A DNA stretch of 64,000 nucleotides from Bacillus sp. KH172YL63 (GCF_011398925.1 NZ_AP022842.1:1786001-1850000); one strand, 5' to 3'; counted from the first letter of the stretch, positions 35,528 through 45,334 are shown. Made by a program: numbers and translations. The notes: generated from the sequence alone by a model not told the origin.

Positions 35528-36412
35528 ATGAATGTGATTGAAATTCATTCTTTAACGAAAACATACGGAAAAGCAAGGGGAATCAGCAACATCAGTTTCG
35601 AAGTGGAGGAAGGGGAGATATTTGGATTTATCGGACCGAATGGGGCCGGGAAATCAACGACCATTCGCACGCTTCTTGCGCTGATTCATCCCACAGGTGG
35701 GAGCGCGACGATTTTTGGAAAGGATTGTATTGAATCTGCACCGGAAATCGCGAAAGAGGTGGGTTATCTTCCGTCAGAAGTGTTTTACTACGATAACATG
35801 AAAGTGATGGACCTCTTGAAATATTCTGCAAGTTTTTATAAAAAGGACTGCACAAAGAGGATCAATGAATTGGCTGAAATCCTTGATTTGGATGTAAAAA
35901 AGAAAATTGATGATTTATCACTGGGGAATAAAAAGAAGGTTGGGATCATACAAGGCCTGCTTCATGAGCCGAAGTTGATTATTTTGGATGAACCGACATC
36001 CGGATTGGATCCTCTTATGCAACAGAAGTTTTTTGAATTACTTAAGGCAGAAAACGAAAAAGGGGCAACGATCTTATTTTCTTCCCATATTCTCAGTGAG
36101 GTCCAGCGCTTATGCGACAGGGTGGCAATCATTAAAGAGGGAGAAATCGTCCAGGTCGAGAAAATCAGTACGTTAAAGGAAAACAATCATAAAAAGATAA
36201 AAATTGAGTCTAAGTATACAGTTGATGCTTCGGTTCTGGATATTGAAGGGGTGACCAATCTTGCAGTGGAAGGCACTCATATCAGCTTTCTGTTCAGGGG
36301 TGACATCAATACGGTTATGAGGAAAATCGCTGAGATTGACATTGCCAATGTGTGGATCGAGGAGCCTGATCTAGAGGAGATTTTCCTCCACTATTACGAG
36401 AAGGAGGCTTGA
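35528..36412 (+). CDS. ABC transporter ATP-binding protein (ABC-2 exporter type)
   Basis: 294 residues. Walker A GPNGAGKST, Walker B LIILDEPTSGLD, H-loop SSHILSEV; the signature is LSLGNKKKVGI, a variant of LSGGQ. The C-terminal ~80 residues form the extra domain of DrrA/NatA-type exporters. It energises the two ABC-2 permeases encoded directly after it. ATG 35528 follows AAGGGAGG. Confidence 0.92.
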   Translation: MNVIEIHSLTKTYGKARGISNISFEVEEGEIFGFIGPNGAGKSTTIRTLLALIHPTGGSATIFGKDCIESAPEIAKEVGYLPSEVFYYDNMKVMDLLKYSASFYKKDCTKRINELAEILDLDVKKKIDDLSLGNKKKVGIIQGLLHEPKLIILDEPTSGLDPLMQQKFFELLKAENEKGATILFSSHILSEVQRLCDRVAIIKEGEIVQVEKISTLKENNHKKIKIESKYTVDASVLDIEGVTNLAVEGTHISFLFRGDINTVMRKIAEIDIANVWIEEPDLEEIFLHYYEKEA

Positions 36413-36417
36413 TTTCT

Positions 36418-37208
36418 ATGAATATCTTGCTCTATGAATTGAAGTCGTACCGAAAGTCAACTTTCATGTGACAGCGGCACTTCTTGGATTGGTTGTATTG
36501 TTCATGTCCATGTTTCCATCCATATCGAAAGAAATAGACGAATTCAAAAAGCTTCTGGAAGGGTTCCCCGAGGGTGTGAGAGAAGCTTTGGGCATTCAGA
36601 TTGAGAGCATCGGGTCCCTGAACGGGTTCTATTCCTATATCTTTTTATATATTTCCTTATGCGGAGCCATACAAGCCATGAATCTGGGCATCTCGATTTG
36701 CTCGAAAGAAGCCCGTGAAAAGACCTCGGATTTTCTTTTAACGAAGCCGGTTACACGCACGAAGATATTGACCTCAAAATTATTGGCGGCAACAATTTCA
36801 TTGCTCATCACGAACGCTGTATTTGTGATTGGGGCAGTTGGAGTTGCCACTTTGGTGAAAGTTGAGTCTTTCAGCCTGAACGTCTTTTTGCTTATTTCAT
36901 TAAGCCTTTTATTTACTCAGTTGATTATGTTTACGATCGGCATTCTGATAGCTGTCATTTTCCAAAAGTTGAAATCCGTCATCAGCGTATCCCTCGGAGT
37001 GGTGTTCGCGTTCTTCTTTATCGGAATGGTCGCTGCGAAAGAGGAAGCAAGCCGTTATTTCACACCGTTCAAATACTTTGATTACAGCTATATGATGAAA
37101 CATGAAAGTTATGAATGGCCTTTCTTAATCACAGGTGCAATCGTCATTGTTTCATCCCTTGCAGCAAGCTTCATCATCTACAATAAAAGAGATATTCAAT
37201 CGGTCTAG
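36418..37208 (+). pseudogene. ABC-2 type permease, frameshifted near N-terminus
   Basis: The natural start is ATG 36418 (GGAGG upstream), giving MNILLYELKSYRKSTFM and then TGA at about 36469. The remaining ~246 codons (TAALLGLVVLFMSMFPSISKEIDEFKKLLEGFPEGVREALGIQ..., six hydrophobic segments, ending AASFIIYNKRDIQSV) are in another frame. Inserting one G (ATGTGG instead of ATGTG) restores a ~263-residue permease closely resembling the next gene in layout (RDKTVEFL/REKTSDFL, LTPFKYFD). If real, the exporter would lack one half unless translation restarts at GTG 36468, which has no RBS. Confidence 0.82.
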
Positions 37209-37223
37209 AAGGGGGAAGATCCT

Positions 37224-38021
37224 ATGAATCTATTTATGAGAGAAATGAAATCCCATCGAAAGGCCTTGATCATTTGGTGTGTGGGAATGGTTGCGTTGAT
37301 TGGTTCAGGGATGATGAAGTATGCCGGTTTTTCTTCATCAGGCCAGTCCATGAATGACCTGATGAGTCAAATGCCCAAATCCCTCCAGGCATTCCTTGGT
37401 GTAGGCACCCTTGACTTGTCGACAGCAACAGGCTATTACGGCGTTCTTTTCCTTTATATCGTGTTACTTGCAACCATTCATGCAGCCATGACCGGCGCGA
37501 CCATTATTTCCAAGGAGGAGAGGGATAAAACGGTTGAATTCCTTTTCGTCAAGCCCCTCCCCCGGAAGAAAGTCATCGGGATGAAGCTGTTGGCAGCCCT
37601 GACCCAATGCGGCATTCTCTCCCTTGTTACCTATATTTCCACGTATATGATCGTTGGTCATTATAGCTCTGACGCTGCTTTTGGCGGGGATATCACCGTG
37701 ACGATACTTGGTATGGTGATGCTGCAACTACTGTTCCTGGTACTGGGAACAGCCATTGCAGCATCGGCAAAAACGCCAGCGAAAGCCTCTACCATTGCAA
37801 CGGGTGTGTTGCTGTTTACATTCATCCTGTCATTTGCAATCGACCTTAGCGAGAAAATAGAAGGGTTGAAGTACCTGACACCGTTTAAATATTTTGAAGC
37901 GAAAAACATGATGTACGGTGGGGGAATGAATCCTTTATATGTAGGGATCTCGGTGGTGCTCATTGCGGTATTGGCAGCCTCCACGTTTGTGACATATGAG
38001 AAGCGGGACCTGCATGTCTGA
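37224..38021 (+). CDS. ABC-2 type permease
   Basis: 265 residues with about six membrane segments: GYYGVLFLYIVLLATIHAAMTGATIISKEERDKTVEFLFVKPLPRKKVIGMKLLAAL is the conserved cytoplasmic region of this permease group, followed by LTPFKYFEAKNMMYGG. It pairs with the preceding ABC ATPase and the frameshifted permease. AAGGGGG precedes the ATG. The substrate is unknown; with the TetR regulator the system is probably an efflux or stress exporter. Confidence 0.88.
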   Translation: MNLFMREMKSHRKALIIWCVGMVALIGSGMMKYAGFSSSGQSMNDLMSQMPKSLQAFLGVGTLDLSTATGYYGVLFLYIVLLATIHAAMTGATIISKEERDKTVEFLFVKPLPRKKVIGMKLLAALTQCGILSLVTYISTYMIVGHYSSDAAFGGDITVTILGMVMLQLLFLVLGTAIAASAKTPAKASTIATGVLLFTFILSFAIDLSEKIEGLKYLTPFKYFEAKNMMYGGGMNPLYVGISVVLIAVLAASTFVTYEKRDLHV

Positions 38022-38095
38022 CTAATAAGCAGGAATGTGAGGGGAATGTTTGCGCCACTTTATTTGGCCGGAAACCATCCACCAGCTATTAAAAC

Positions 38096-38142
38096 AAAAA
38101 AGTCCGGGCGATTTCATTATGAAATCGCCCGGACTTTTTTGT
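38096..38142 (+). terminator. Strong intrinsic terminator after ABC operon
   Basis: AAAGTCCGGGCGATTTC and GAAATCGCCCGGACTTT form a perfect 17-bp stem with a 5-base loop (ATTAT), followed by TTTTTT. A member of the TCCGRA-seed hairpin group. Confidence 0.92.
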
Positions 38143-38202
38143 GTAATTCTTCAAGGTTTAACCTTAATATTCGTTTCATGTGACACGGTTCGGGAAAGGA
38201 AA

Positions 38203-39657
38203 TCAATGGTCTTTGGTGACCTGTTTCTCCATTCCTTCATCAAAATCGGGAGAGACCGCTTTTTTAATGAACAGTGAAATCATGAAAGCCACTGCAGCCA
38301 AAGCGAGGGCGAACCAATAGGCATGATGTACGCCGTAGGTCATGGCCTGATGCATGCCCGTTTCCGAGATTGCATTTCCATGCCCCTCAAGAAAGCTTGT
38401 TTGACTTTGTGTCATGATACTGACGAAAATCGAAACTCCCAACGCTCCTGCCACAGGTTGGAGTGTATTGGCAATGGCTGTCCCATGGGGATACAGATGT
38501 TTCGGCAGTTCATTCAAACCATTTGTTTGCGCAGGCATCATGATCGCTGAAATCGAGAGCATCAGTATCATGTATACGAGAACGAATAACCAGATGGGAG
38601 TTGAAGTATCAATGAAGCTAAAGAATATCATCACACCTACAAGGGTCAATGTGCCTGGAATGATAAGTTTTCTTGGGCCATACTTGTCGAACAGTGTCCC
38701 CATGGTTGGAGACATCAATCCATTCAGGAGTGCCCCGGGCAGCAGCAGGAGACCGGCAGCTTTCGCTGAATATCCGAGAGGGCCTTGTAAGTACATCGGC
38801 ATGACGATCTCGGATGCGAACATAGCCATAATGACGATGACGAATATCGCAACACCTCTCGTATAACTGCTGTAACGAAAGACCCGCACATCGAGGAGAG
38901 GTTCTTCAAGCTTTAACTGACGGAGGACAAACAGAATCAGACTGATGACTGAAATGGCTAAGATGATGAGGATATTTGCAGATGCAAAGCCTGTTCCTTC
39001 TTCGCCTGCTGCACTGAATCCGTAGACGATTCCCCCGATGCCGATCGATGAAAGGGTGATGGAAAACAGGTCAACCCGTGGACGGGTCACTTCCCCGACA
39101 TTCTCCAAGTATTTCATTGCAAATAAAATGGAAAACACCGCAAAGGGAATGACGGTGATGAACAACCATCTCCACCCTAAGAAATCGACAATCACCCCGG
39201 AGAGGGTCGGTCCGATTGCAGGTGCAAACATGATGACGAGTCCAAATGTACCCATGATCTTGCCCCGTACTTCAGGTCGGTACATCAGCAGAAGGGCATT
39301 CATGATCACGGGGATCAGTAAGCCCGTTCCGACTGCCTGTGTCATCCTCCCTGCAAGGAGCATAGGGAAATTCAATGCACACGCTGCAATGATCGTCCCG
39401 ACAAGGAAGATTCCCATCACCCCGATGAACATTTGCCTGGTCGTGAACCATTGAATGAGTAAAGCAGATATAGGCATTAGCACGCCCATGACGAGCATAA
39501 AACCTGTAGCCAGCCATTGCACAGTCGGCGCATCCACCTGAAAGACACCCATCAATTCAGTCAGTGCGATATTGAGCAGTGTTTCATTTAAAATGGCAAA
39601 AAAGGCACCTATCATAAAAGTGATGAGGATTGGTTTTGTATTGATATTTTGTGTCAT
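38203..39657 (-). CDS. DHA2-family MFS drug exporter (EmrB/QacA type)
   Basis: 484 residues, about 14 transmembrane segments. Features: FFAILNETLLNIALTELMGVFQVDAPTVQWLATGFMLVMGVLMPISALLIQWF (DHA2 motif D1 with the conserved Asn/Glu variant), GRMTQAVGTGLLIPV and GPTLSGVIVDFLGWRWLFITVIP (motif C). It resembles LmrB/MdrP-like multidrug exporters of bacilli. The ATG at 39657 has GGAGG upstream. It stands alone, convergent with the ABC exporter operon; no regulator gene adjoins it. Confidence 0.9.
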   Translation of the reverse strand: MTQNINTKPILITFMIGAFFAILNETLLNIALTELMGVFQVDAPTVQWLATGFMLVMGVLMPISALLIQWFTTRQMFIGVMGIFLVGTIIAACALNFPMLLAGRMTQAVGTGLLIPVIMNALLLMYRPEVRGKIMGTFGLVIMFAPAIGPTLSGVIVDFLGWRWLFITVIPFAVFSILFAMKYLENVGEVTRPRVDLFSITLSSIGIGGIVYGFSAAGEEGTGFASANILIILAISVISLILFVLRQLKLEEPLLDVRVFRYSSYTRGVAIFVIVIMAMFASEIVMPMYLQGPLGYSAKAAGLLLLPGALLNGLMSPTMGTLFDKYGPRKLIIPGTLTLVGVMIFFSFIDTSTPIWLFVLVYMILMLSISAIMMPAQTNGLNELPKHLYPHGTAIANTLQPVAGALGVSIFVSIMTQSQTSFLEGHGNAISETGMHQAMTYGVHHAYWFALALAAVAFMISLFIKKAVSPDFDEGMEKQVTKDH

Positions 39658-39992
39658 GATGTTCCTCCGGATAATAATTTAGTACTTCCCTATCATGCTT
39701 GATGGGGCTCGGAATCTCAAGGGGAATGCATTTATAATAGGGGTGTATGACTAATTTTTTTATGAAACTTTTCTTTTCTTCTGAGAAATGTCAGTGTTGC
39801 AATCAAATCAAAAACGGCCATCACACTCATATAAGCATTTAAATAAATAATAAAACACCCGGACCCATCCACATCTTATCAAAGAATGAAGGATGATCGT
39901 CCGGATGTTAAATTTGCATTAAGACCTGTTAACAGCGTGTGCTCTTTTTGAAAAGCATTTTAGATGGTGCAGAGAAGTGGCGTTTTCATTTC
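39658..39992. other. 335-base spacer between two efflux pump genes
   Basis: Contains the DHA2 gene's upstream region (right of 39658), an A/T-rich stretch and the terminator hairpin of the RND gene (39851-39908). No gene or known RNA seen in the rest. Confidence 0.5.
39851..39908 (-). terminator. Terminator of the RND pump gene
   Basis: Read on the minus strand, ACATCCGGAC plus CATCC pairs with GGATG plus GTCCGGGTGT, followed by TTTATTATTT. It shares the CCGGA seed with the other long hairpins. Confidence 0.7.
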
Positions 39993-42900
39993 TTACCCTT
40001 GAATCTCAGGATGCTTCCTTCTGAACCGGTGGAAGACCAGGTAGAGCATCGGGACAATGATCAGCGTTAATACAGCTGAAAACAGGATACCCGAGATGAT
40101 TGTGACTGCCAATGGGGTAAATAAGGCATCCCCGCTTACTGCCACCGGAATCAATGCCACAATGGACGTAAGTGCAGTAAGTAGGATTGGACGCAGACGG
40201 GTACGTCCTGATTCAATGACTGCTTCTTTCACAGTCATCCCCTGTTTTTGTCCCTGTTCAATGAATTCAATCAGAACAACTGAGTTCCGAACGACGATAC
40301 CGGTCAGTGACACCATTCCCATCACAGCCAGGAAGCTGATCGGTGTTTGGGTGACGAAGAGACCAAGGATCGCACCTGCTATCGCCAGATATACAGCGAC
40401 AAGGACCAGGAATGGCAGTGACAATGAATTGAATTGAAGGGCAATCAATAGATACACAAGGAAAATGACAATAATAAACAGAATCGTGATTTCAGCAAAG
40501 AAATCATTTTGGGCCTCATTTTCCCCGCCGAGGGAAATCGTGTAATCTTTATCATCCATGTCCTTACGGATATCTTTTACGATTTCCTGCACATTTTCTT
40601 TATAATTGTCTTCGTTGCGGGGGAAGGCTCGAATCGTGATTGCACGTTCCCCGTTTTTATGGGGGATGAGTTGGAGTTCTTCCTTTTTCTGAGGACTCAA
40701 TAACTCATCCAGTGAAATCAACTTAGGAGGACCATCATCACCGGTGCCCGCAGGAACCTCAAGGGAGGAGAGATCGATATTTCCGCTGCTTCCTTTTAAG
40801 AGGAGCGTCATATCACGGGTGATTACGCCGTTATCGAAAGCTTTCATTGGGATGCCCCCGGTTGCTAAACGCAGCTGTTGACTGACTTCATTCATGGTGA
40901 GACCATTTTCTTCAAGTTTCTCCCGGTTCGGCACATACTCAATTGTCGGTTCCAAATCGCCGACATTATCAACAACGAGATCCGTCTTCAACGTCTTTAA
41001 CCCATCAGAAATCGTATCTCGAATTTGAATCAGCCGCTCAATATCCGGACCAGACACGGTGACGGTCACCGGTGCTCCTGCCGGGGGACCTTGCTGGATC
41101 GTTTCCATGAAAATCGTTGCGTCTGGATATTCTTCTCTCAATGTGTCGGTCCACTCATCAATCAGACCTTGGGCCGTTTGGTTTTTCCTGTCTACCCTGG
41201 CAACAAGCTGACCTGTATGGGGCCCGGTGTTCGAAAGGGAGCTGTTAAAGAGATTTGGCAGCCCTGTGCCGGCAAACACGGATGTTTCATACACGCCTTC
41301 ATCGGTTTTTAATCGCTGTTCCATTTCTTCCAGCAGATCAGAGGTTTCTTCAATCGTAGTGCCAATGGGGAACGTCACGTCTACAGTCACTTCTTCACGA
41401 TCAGCCGAAGGGAAGAACTCAAATGGAGTAAGGGCAATCAATCCGAAAATTGCTGTTGTGAATACGAGTCCTATCGCAGAAACGATGAATGGCTTTTTTG
41501 AAAATTTCTTTAGGACCGTATCTGCGTAAAAGTCAGCGATCCTATTCAGTGGTTTTCCCAATAGACCGGGAGCGTCAGGGACTTTCGTCTTCGTCTTTCG
41601 ATATAAGCTGTATCTCATGATCGGGACAAACATCAGGGCAACGAGCGTAGATGCGATGATGGTTGTAATCAACACGGTTGGCAGCGCCCGTATAAATGCC
41701 CCGTTACCTCCCGATAAGAATATGAGGGGGAGGAAAGTGAACACAATTGCAAGGGATGAGGTCACGATCGAAACCCATATTTCTTTTACACCGTTGACGG
41801 CTCCCATGAGTGGACCGTCCCCGAGCTTATAGCGGCGCTGGATATTATCGTTCACTACAATGGAGTCATCCACGAGGATACCAAGGGCTATAATGGCACC
41901 TATAACTGAAATCTGGTTAAGGTCCACGCCGGCAAACGGCAGGGGAATCAGTCCCATCAAAACCGAAATCGGGACAGCCAATGCCACCACAAATGCCCCG
42001 GATACTGTCAGGCCAAGAGCTGTTGTAAGAACAACTGCCACGACAGAGATGGCAAGAGACGTAAACAATCCATCAAATATGTCTGTCACTGTGGAAGCTT
42101 GAGAATAGTATGGAACCAGTTTAATATCAGCCGGAAGAGTTTTGGATAATTCATCGACTGTATCACTGACTCTTCCATCAACCGTCGGAATGTCTTCCCC
42201 CGGCTGTACAAAAGCAGTGAATGAGACAGAAGGCTTACCTTCGAATGTCACGACATCTTTTATTTCCTTTGGTGCAACCTTCACTTCGGCTATATCTTTG
42301 AGGAATAAGGAAGCACCTTTCCGGTCTTTTCCTACAAATATTTTGTTCATTTCATCAAGCGAAGTAAAATGGTCAACCGTTAATTGCACCACTTCACCAT
42401 TCAATTCCTGTTTACCTAATGGTGTTGGATAATATTCCTCGTTAATTGCATTCATAATCGAGGAAGGGTTCAATCCTGTCTTTTTTAATCTATCCTGGTC
42501 GAGTTCTATGACAATTTCTTCATCAGGAAGGCCCTTCACTGTCACTCCTGCGACCCCGGATAGATCCTCGACTTCTTTCTTCCATCTGATGATGTCGTCA
42601 TTTAATTTGCTCAAGGATTCTTTCGTGTCACTTGTCAGTTGATACGAAACGATCGGCATTTTCACCGTGGATTCGTTGATCTCAGGATCGAAAGCACCTT
42701 CAGGGAATGCAGTTGAAGCATCTGAAACCATCTGCCGCACATCCCCGAACACTTCTTTTTTGTCTTCAGCATCCTCTACCTCTACAATAATAGTAGAGAA
42801 ACCTGAAGCTGATGAAGAGTTGATTTCTTTGATGCCATCAATCTTTTGAAGAGATGATTCAATGGGGTTTGTAATCATCCTTTCTACAGCATCCACAGTT

Positions 42901-43055
42901 GCCCCGGGATACACTGTGGTGATCGTGCCGATGTTCACACTCGTTTCTGGAATTTCACGCTGGGGTAACTGAGTGAAGGTGAAAATTCCGATAATGACAA
43001 ACAGTATAATGAAAATCATCACAATTTTGGAACGGGTCAAAATCGCTTTTAACAA
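39993..43055 (-). CDS. RND-family efflux permease (AcrB/SwrC-like)
   Basis: 1020 residues with the AcrB/ACR_tran plan: TM1 (IVMIFIILFVIIGIFTF), a large extracytoplasmic loop (PQREIPETSVNIGTITTVYPGATVDAVERMITNPIESSLQKIDGIKEINSSS...), TM2-6 with GILVDDSIVVNDNIQRR (the proton-relay Asp pair), a second large loop and TM7-12 with GIVVRNSVVLIEFIEQG. It uses the proton gradient to export lipophilic compounds; SwrC of B. subtilis exports surfactin. No membrane-fusion-protein gene is adjacent, usual for Gram-positive members. Start TTG 43055 with AAGGAGG 8 bases upstream. A TetR gene is divergent, with two operators between. Confidence 0.92.
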   Translation of the reverse strand: MLKAILTRSKIVMIFIILFVIIGIFTFTQLPQREIPETSVNIGTITTVYPGATVDAVERMITNPIESSLQKIDGIKEINSSSASGFSTIIVEVEDAEDKKEVFGDVRQMVSDASTAFPEGAFDPEINESTVKMPIVSYQLTSDTKESLSKLNDDIIRWKKEVEDLSGVAGVTVKGLPDEEIVIELDQDRLKKTGLNPSSIMNAINEEYYPTPLGKQELNGEVVQLTVDHFTSLDEMNKIFVGKDRKGASLFLKDIAEVKVAPKEIKDVVTFEGKPSVSFTAFVQPGEDIPTVDGRVSDTVDELSKTLPADIKLVPYYSQASTVTDIFDGLFTSLAISVVAVVLTTALGLTVSGAFVVALAVPISVLMGLIPLPFAGVDLNQISVIGAIIALGILVDDSIVVNDNIQRRYKLGDGPLMGAVNGVKEIWVSIVTSSLAIVFTFLPLIFLSGGNGAFIRALPTVLITTIIASTLVALMFVPIMRYSLYRKTKTKVPDAPGLLGKPLNRIADFYADTVLKKFSKKPFIVSAIGLVFTTAIFGLIALTPFEFFPSADREEVTVDVTFPIGTTIEETSDLLEEMEQRLKTDEGVYETSVFAGTGLPNLFNSSLSNTGPHTGQLVARVDRKNQTAQGLIDEWTDTLREEYPDATIFMETIQQGPPAGAPVTVTVSGPDIERLIQIRDTISDGLKTLKTDLVVDNVGDLEPTIEYVPNREKLEENGLTMNEVSQQLRLATGGIPMKAFDNGVITRDMTLLLKGSSGNIDLSSLEVPAGTGDDGPPKLISLDELLSPQKKEELQLIPHKNGERAITIRAFPRNEDNYKENVQEIVKDIRKDMDDKDYTISLGGENEAQNDFFAEITILFIIVIFLVYLLIALQFNSLSLPFLVLVAVYLAIAGAILGLFVTQTPISFLAVMGMVSLTGIVVRNSVVLIEFIEQGQKQGMTVKEAVIESGRTRLRPILLTALTSIVALIPVAVSGDALFTPLAVTIISGILFSAVLTLIIVPMLYLVFHRFRRKHPEIQG

Positions 43056-43080
43056 ATTGAAAACCTCCTTTAATAAAATG

Positions 43081-43160
43081 TGACTTGTGAGTCAGATTGG
43101 ATAATAAGCGTGAAAAAAATACTGTAATCATAGGTATTAATAAGGGTGACTCACTAGTCA
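43081..43160. promoter_or_regulatory. Two TetR-type operators between the RND pump and its regulator
   Basis: TGACTTGTGAGTCA (43081-43094) and TGACTCACTAGTCA (43147-43160) are 14-bp dyads of the form TGACT-N4-AGTCA; one is nearly the reverse complement of the other. They flank the divergent promoter region, the first only 11 bases upstream of the pump's ribosome binding site. Confidence 0.75.
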
Positions 43161-43267
43161 TTTTACCTGTATATTTTATGTAGTCAAGAATGAATGCTCT
43201 TCTATTTTCGGTTAGGGGAGGTTAAACTAAGGGAGCGGGAATTTCCCAGTAGACAGAGGTGGAGTAC

Positions 43268-44152
43268 ATGGATAAACACAATGCAATACTTGAATCAGCG
43301 GTGGAACTGTTTGGGGCGCAAGGCTACAATCAGACTTCCATGCAGCAAATCGCTGAAAGTGTGGGCATTTCAAAAGGATCTCTTTACTCATTCTTTCAAT
43401 CGAAAGAAGATTTAATCATATCGATTTATGAACATTATCAACAGCTGGTTTTCGAACGTGCATTCGTTGTAGGTCTTGAGAAAAATCTGCCCCCTATGGA
43501 ACGCTTTGCAAAACAGTTCCAAGTGCAGTTTGAAGGGATTCTAGAATACAAATCTTATATGAAAATGCATATGAGAGGAGAAACCGCTAAGAACGGTGAC
43601 AAATTAGCTGCGATGGAGCATCGGATGAGGGGGCGCCTGTTCAGTTGGCTGGAAGATAATCTGTTCAGCATATACGGTGAGGCAATCGCACCGTATAAGT
43701 GGGATCTCATGTGGATGACTCATGCCATCTATTCTTCTTACATGATGCTTATGGTTTCAAAGGATGAGTCCCTTGAACCACGGGAATTAGGAAAGCACCT
43801 GGTGAGGCAGATTGAACTCTTGGCAACTGACTACCTGAACGGAAGCAGTCAGCCCCTCCTTGATGAAGGGATGATGAAATCATTCAGTGTAAGTATGGAT
43901 AAAGAGGGCGCTTTTATTTCGTTTGAAAAGAGAGAAAAGGCATGGAAGTCTCTTTACAATAAAATCAATGAGCTGAGTGAAGACAAGGTGACCTATTATA
44001 TAAGCATTGCCAATCGAATTTCAGAAGAAAGCCGTGAGTCGGTTCCGGATGTGCTGATTATGAGAGGGTTGTTCCGGTTGTTGATGGATGATGATAAATT
44101 GAAGAACGAGGCTGTAAAGTTAGCAGAATTACTCCTTCCCAGTGTTGAATAG
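43268..44152 (+). CDS. TetR/AcrR-family regulator of the RND pump
   Basis: About 294 residues, longer than a typical TetR (~200). HTH: ILESAVELFGAQGYNQTSMQQIAESVGISKGSLYSFFQSKEDLIISIYEHY. The ~240-residue ligand domain carries an extra C-terminal helical part (from ~200, SVSMDKEGAFISFEKREKAWKSLYNKINELSEDKVTYYISIANRI...). It resembles B. subtilis YerO, the repressor next to swrC, in position and plan (inference). ATG 43268 lies behind AGAGGTGG; GTG 43259 is an alternative. It likely represses both itself and the divergent pump through the TGACT-N4-AGTCA sites. Confidence 0.9.
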   Translation: MDKHNAILESAVELFGAQGYNQTSMQQIAESVGISKGSLYSFFQSKEDLIISIYEHYQQLVFERAFVVGLEKNLPPMERFAKQFQVQFEGILEYKSYMKMHMRGETAKNGDKLAAMEHRMRGRLFSWLEDNLFSIYGEAIAPYKWDLMWMTHAIYSSYMMLMVSKDESLEPRELGKHLVRQIELLATDYLNGSSQPLLDEGMMKSFSVSMDKEGAFISFEKREKAWKSLYNKINELSEDKVTYYISIANRISEESRESVPDVLIMRGLFRLLMDDDKLKNEAVKLAELLLPSVE

Positions 44153-44168
44153 GGAAGGTTTTTTTTTG
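44134..44168 (+). terminator. Intrinsic terminator after TetR gene
   Basis: CCTTCCC and GGGAAGG pair across an 11-base loop, followed by nine T; the stem overlaps the end of the gene. Confidence 0.88.
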
Positions 44169-44662
44169 CATAGGTATGAGGGTTCCATGGGATATGCCCA
44201 GGCGAAAAGTTCGGGATTGAAATACCGAATCATCTGCAAGATTGAAAAGGCGGACAGATGATTTACAGCATCTTGTTAATGAGAATGTAAACTTATATTC
44301 TTCTTTTTACCGGGGGCGAGGTTTCTGTGTGAACATGCATGGATGGACGCAGGATCTTTGGCGTAATGAAAGATTTTACGCCTTGAAGAAGAAAGATTGT
44401 AATAGAAGCTGGTTAATACAGGAAATAGTACCTACGAAAAATAAGACCTCAAGGTTTTTTTGTAAAGTATTTTTAGCGTAATTGGGCTCGGGGCGTCCTA
44501 TACGATAAATAAATGAGGAAAATGTTTGATGTTTCGACAAAAAGGGTATAGGAATGTTGGCTTAGTTATTCGGTTATACTATAATCGTGGGTCGTCGGGA
44601 CATATCAGGTTCTGAACGACTTTTATTATGGCTAAAATCCTAGAAAAAAGGAGGGGATACTG
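44169..44662. other. 494-base intergenic region with stem-loops, upstream of osmoprotectant operon
   Basis: No convincing gene (an 80-codon open frame at 44242-44481 lacks an RBS). Two clear stem-loops are present: AATCATCTG/CAGATGATT (44228-44263) and GGCGTAA/TTACGCC (44360-44382). CTCAAGGTTTTTTT occurs near 44450. A promoter (TTGGCT 44557-44562, 17 bases, TATAAT 44580-44585) precedes the operon. A small RNA before it is possible but unproven. Confidence 0.45.
44557..44585 (+). promoter_or_regulatory. Putative sigma-A promoter of the osmoprotectant ABC operon
   Basis: TTGGCT (44557-44562) and a perfect TATAAT (44580-44585) at 17-base spacing, about 78 bases before the first gene. Confidence 0.6.
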
Positions 44663-45313
44663 TTGGAGAAATGGCTGAAATTCTTAGAGGTAAATGCACC
44701 CAGGATTCTTGACTTGACGATTGAACATGCTGTGTTAGTCGGGCTTGCGATACTTGTTGCCCTCTTGATCGGGGTGCCGCTCGGTATATACTTGACCACG
44801 AATGATTACCTGGCAGAAACAGTGTTACAAATCGCATCGGTGATGTTGACGATACCAAGCATCGCTTTATTTGGCGTCATGATCCCGATTTTCTCAATCA
44901 TCAATCAGGGGATTGGATTTGTACCGGCATTTGTGGCATTGGTTCTTTATTCACAGCTGCCCATTATTAGAAATACATATACAGCCATCCAAAATGTGAG
45001 CCCGGAGATGCGGGATGCAGCCAAAGGGGTGGGGATGAAGACTCATCAGCGACTTTTGCGGGTGGAAATCCCAAATGCATTTCCTGTTATTATGGCAGGA
45101 ATCAGAACAGCCGTAGTACTTAATATCGGGATTGGTGTCATTGCCGCATATATCGGTGCTGGTGGGCTGGGTGTGCTGATTACCCAAGGCATTTCGAGAG
45201 GCGACAATTACCTCATTATCAGCGGATCCGTTGCAGTTGCCATCTTAGCGATGATAGCAGACGGCATATTACTATGGATTCAAAAGCGATATACACGGAA
45301 ATACATTGCATAA
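44663..45313 (+). CDS. Osmoprotectant ABC importer permease (OpuCB-like)
   Basis: 216 residues with about five or six transmembrane helices and the EAA-type loop in MRDAAKGVGMKTHQRLLRVEIPNAFPVIMAGIRTA, characteristic of glycine betaine/carnitine/choline permeases. It forms one half of the membrane channel with the product of 46332-47069. Start TTG 44663 follows AAAAGGAGGGG. First gene of a four-gene operon: permease, ATPase, permease, binding protein. The gene order differs from B. subtilis opuC, where the ATPase comes first. Confidence 0.9.
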   Translation: MEKWLKFLEVNAPRILDLTIEHAVLVGLAILVALLIGVPLGIYLTTNDYLAETVLQIASVMLTIPSIALFGVMIPIFSIINQGIGFVPAFVALVLYSQLPIIRNTYTAIQNVSPEMRDAAKGVGMKTHQRLLRVEIPNAFPVIMAGIRTAVVLNIGIGVIAAYIGAGGLGVLITQGISRGDNYLIISGSVAVAILAMIADGILLWIQKRYTRKYIA

Positions 45314-45334
45314 AGAAATGGAAGAGGTGAAGAG

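Noticed and set aside
44242..44481. 79-codon open frame upstream of the osmoprotectant operon
   Set aside because: No RBS, and it runs through two stem-loops; likely noncoding.
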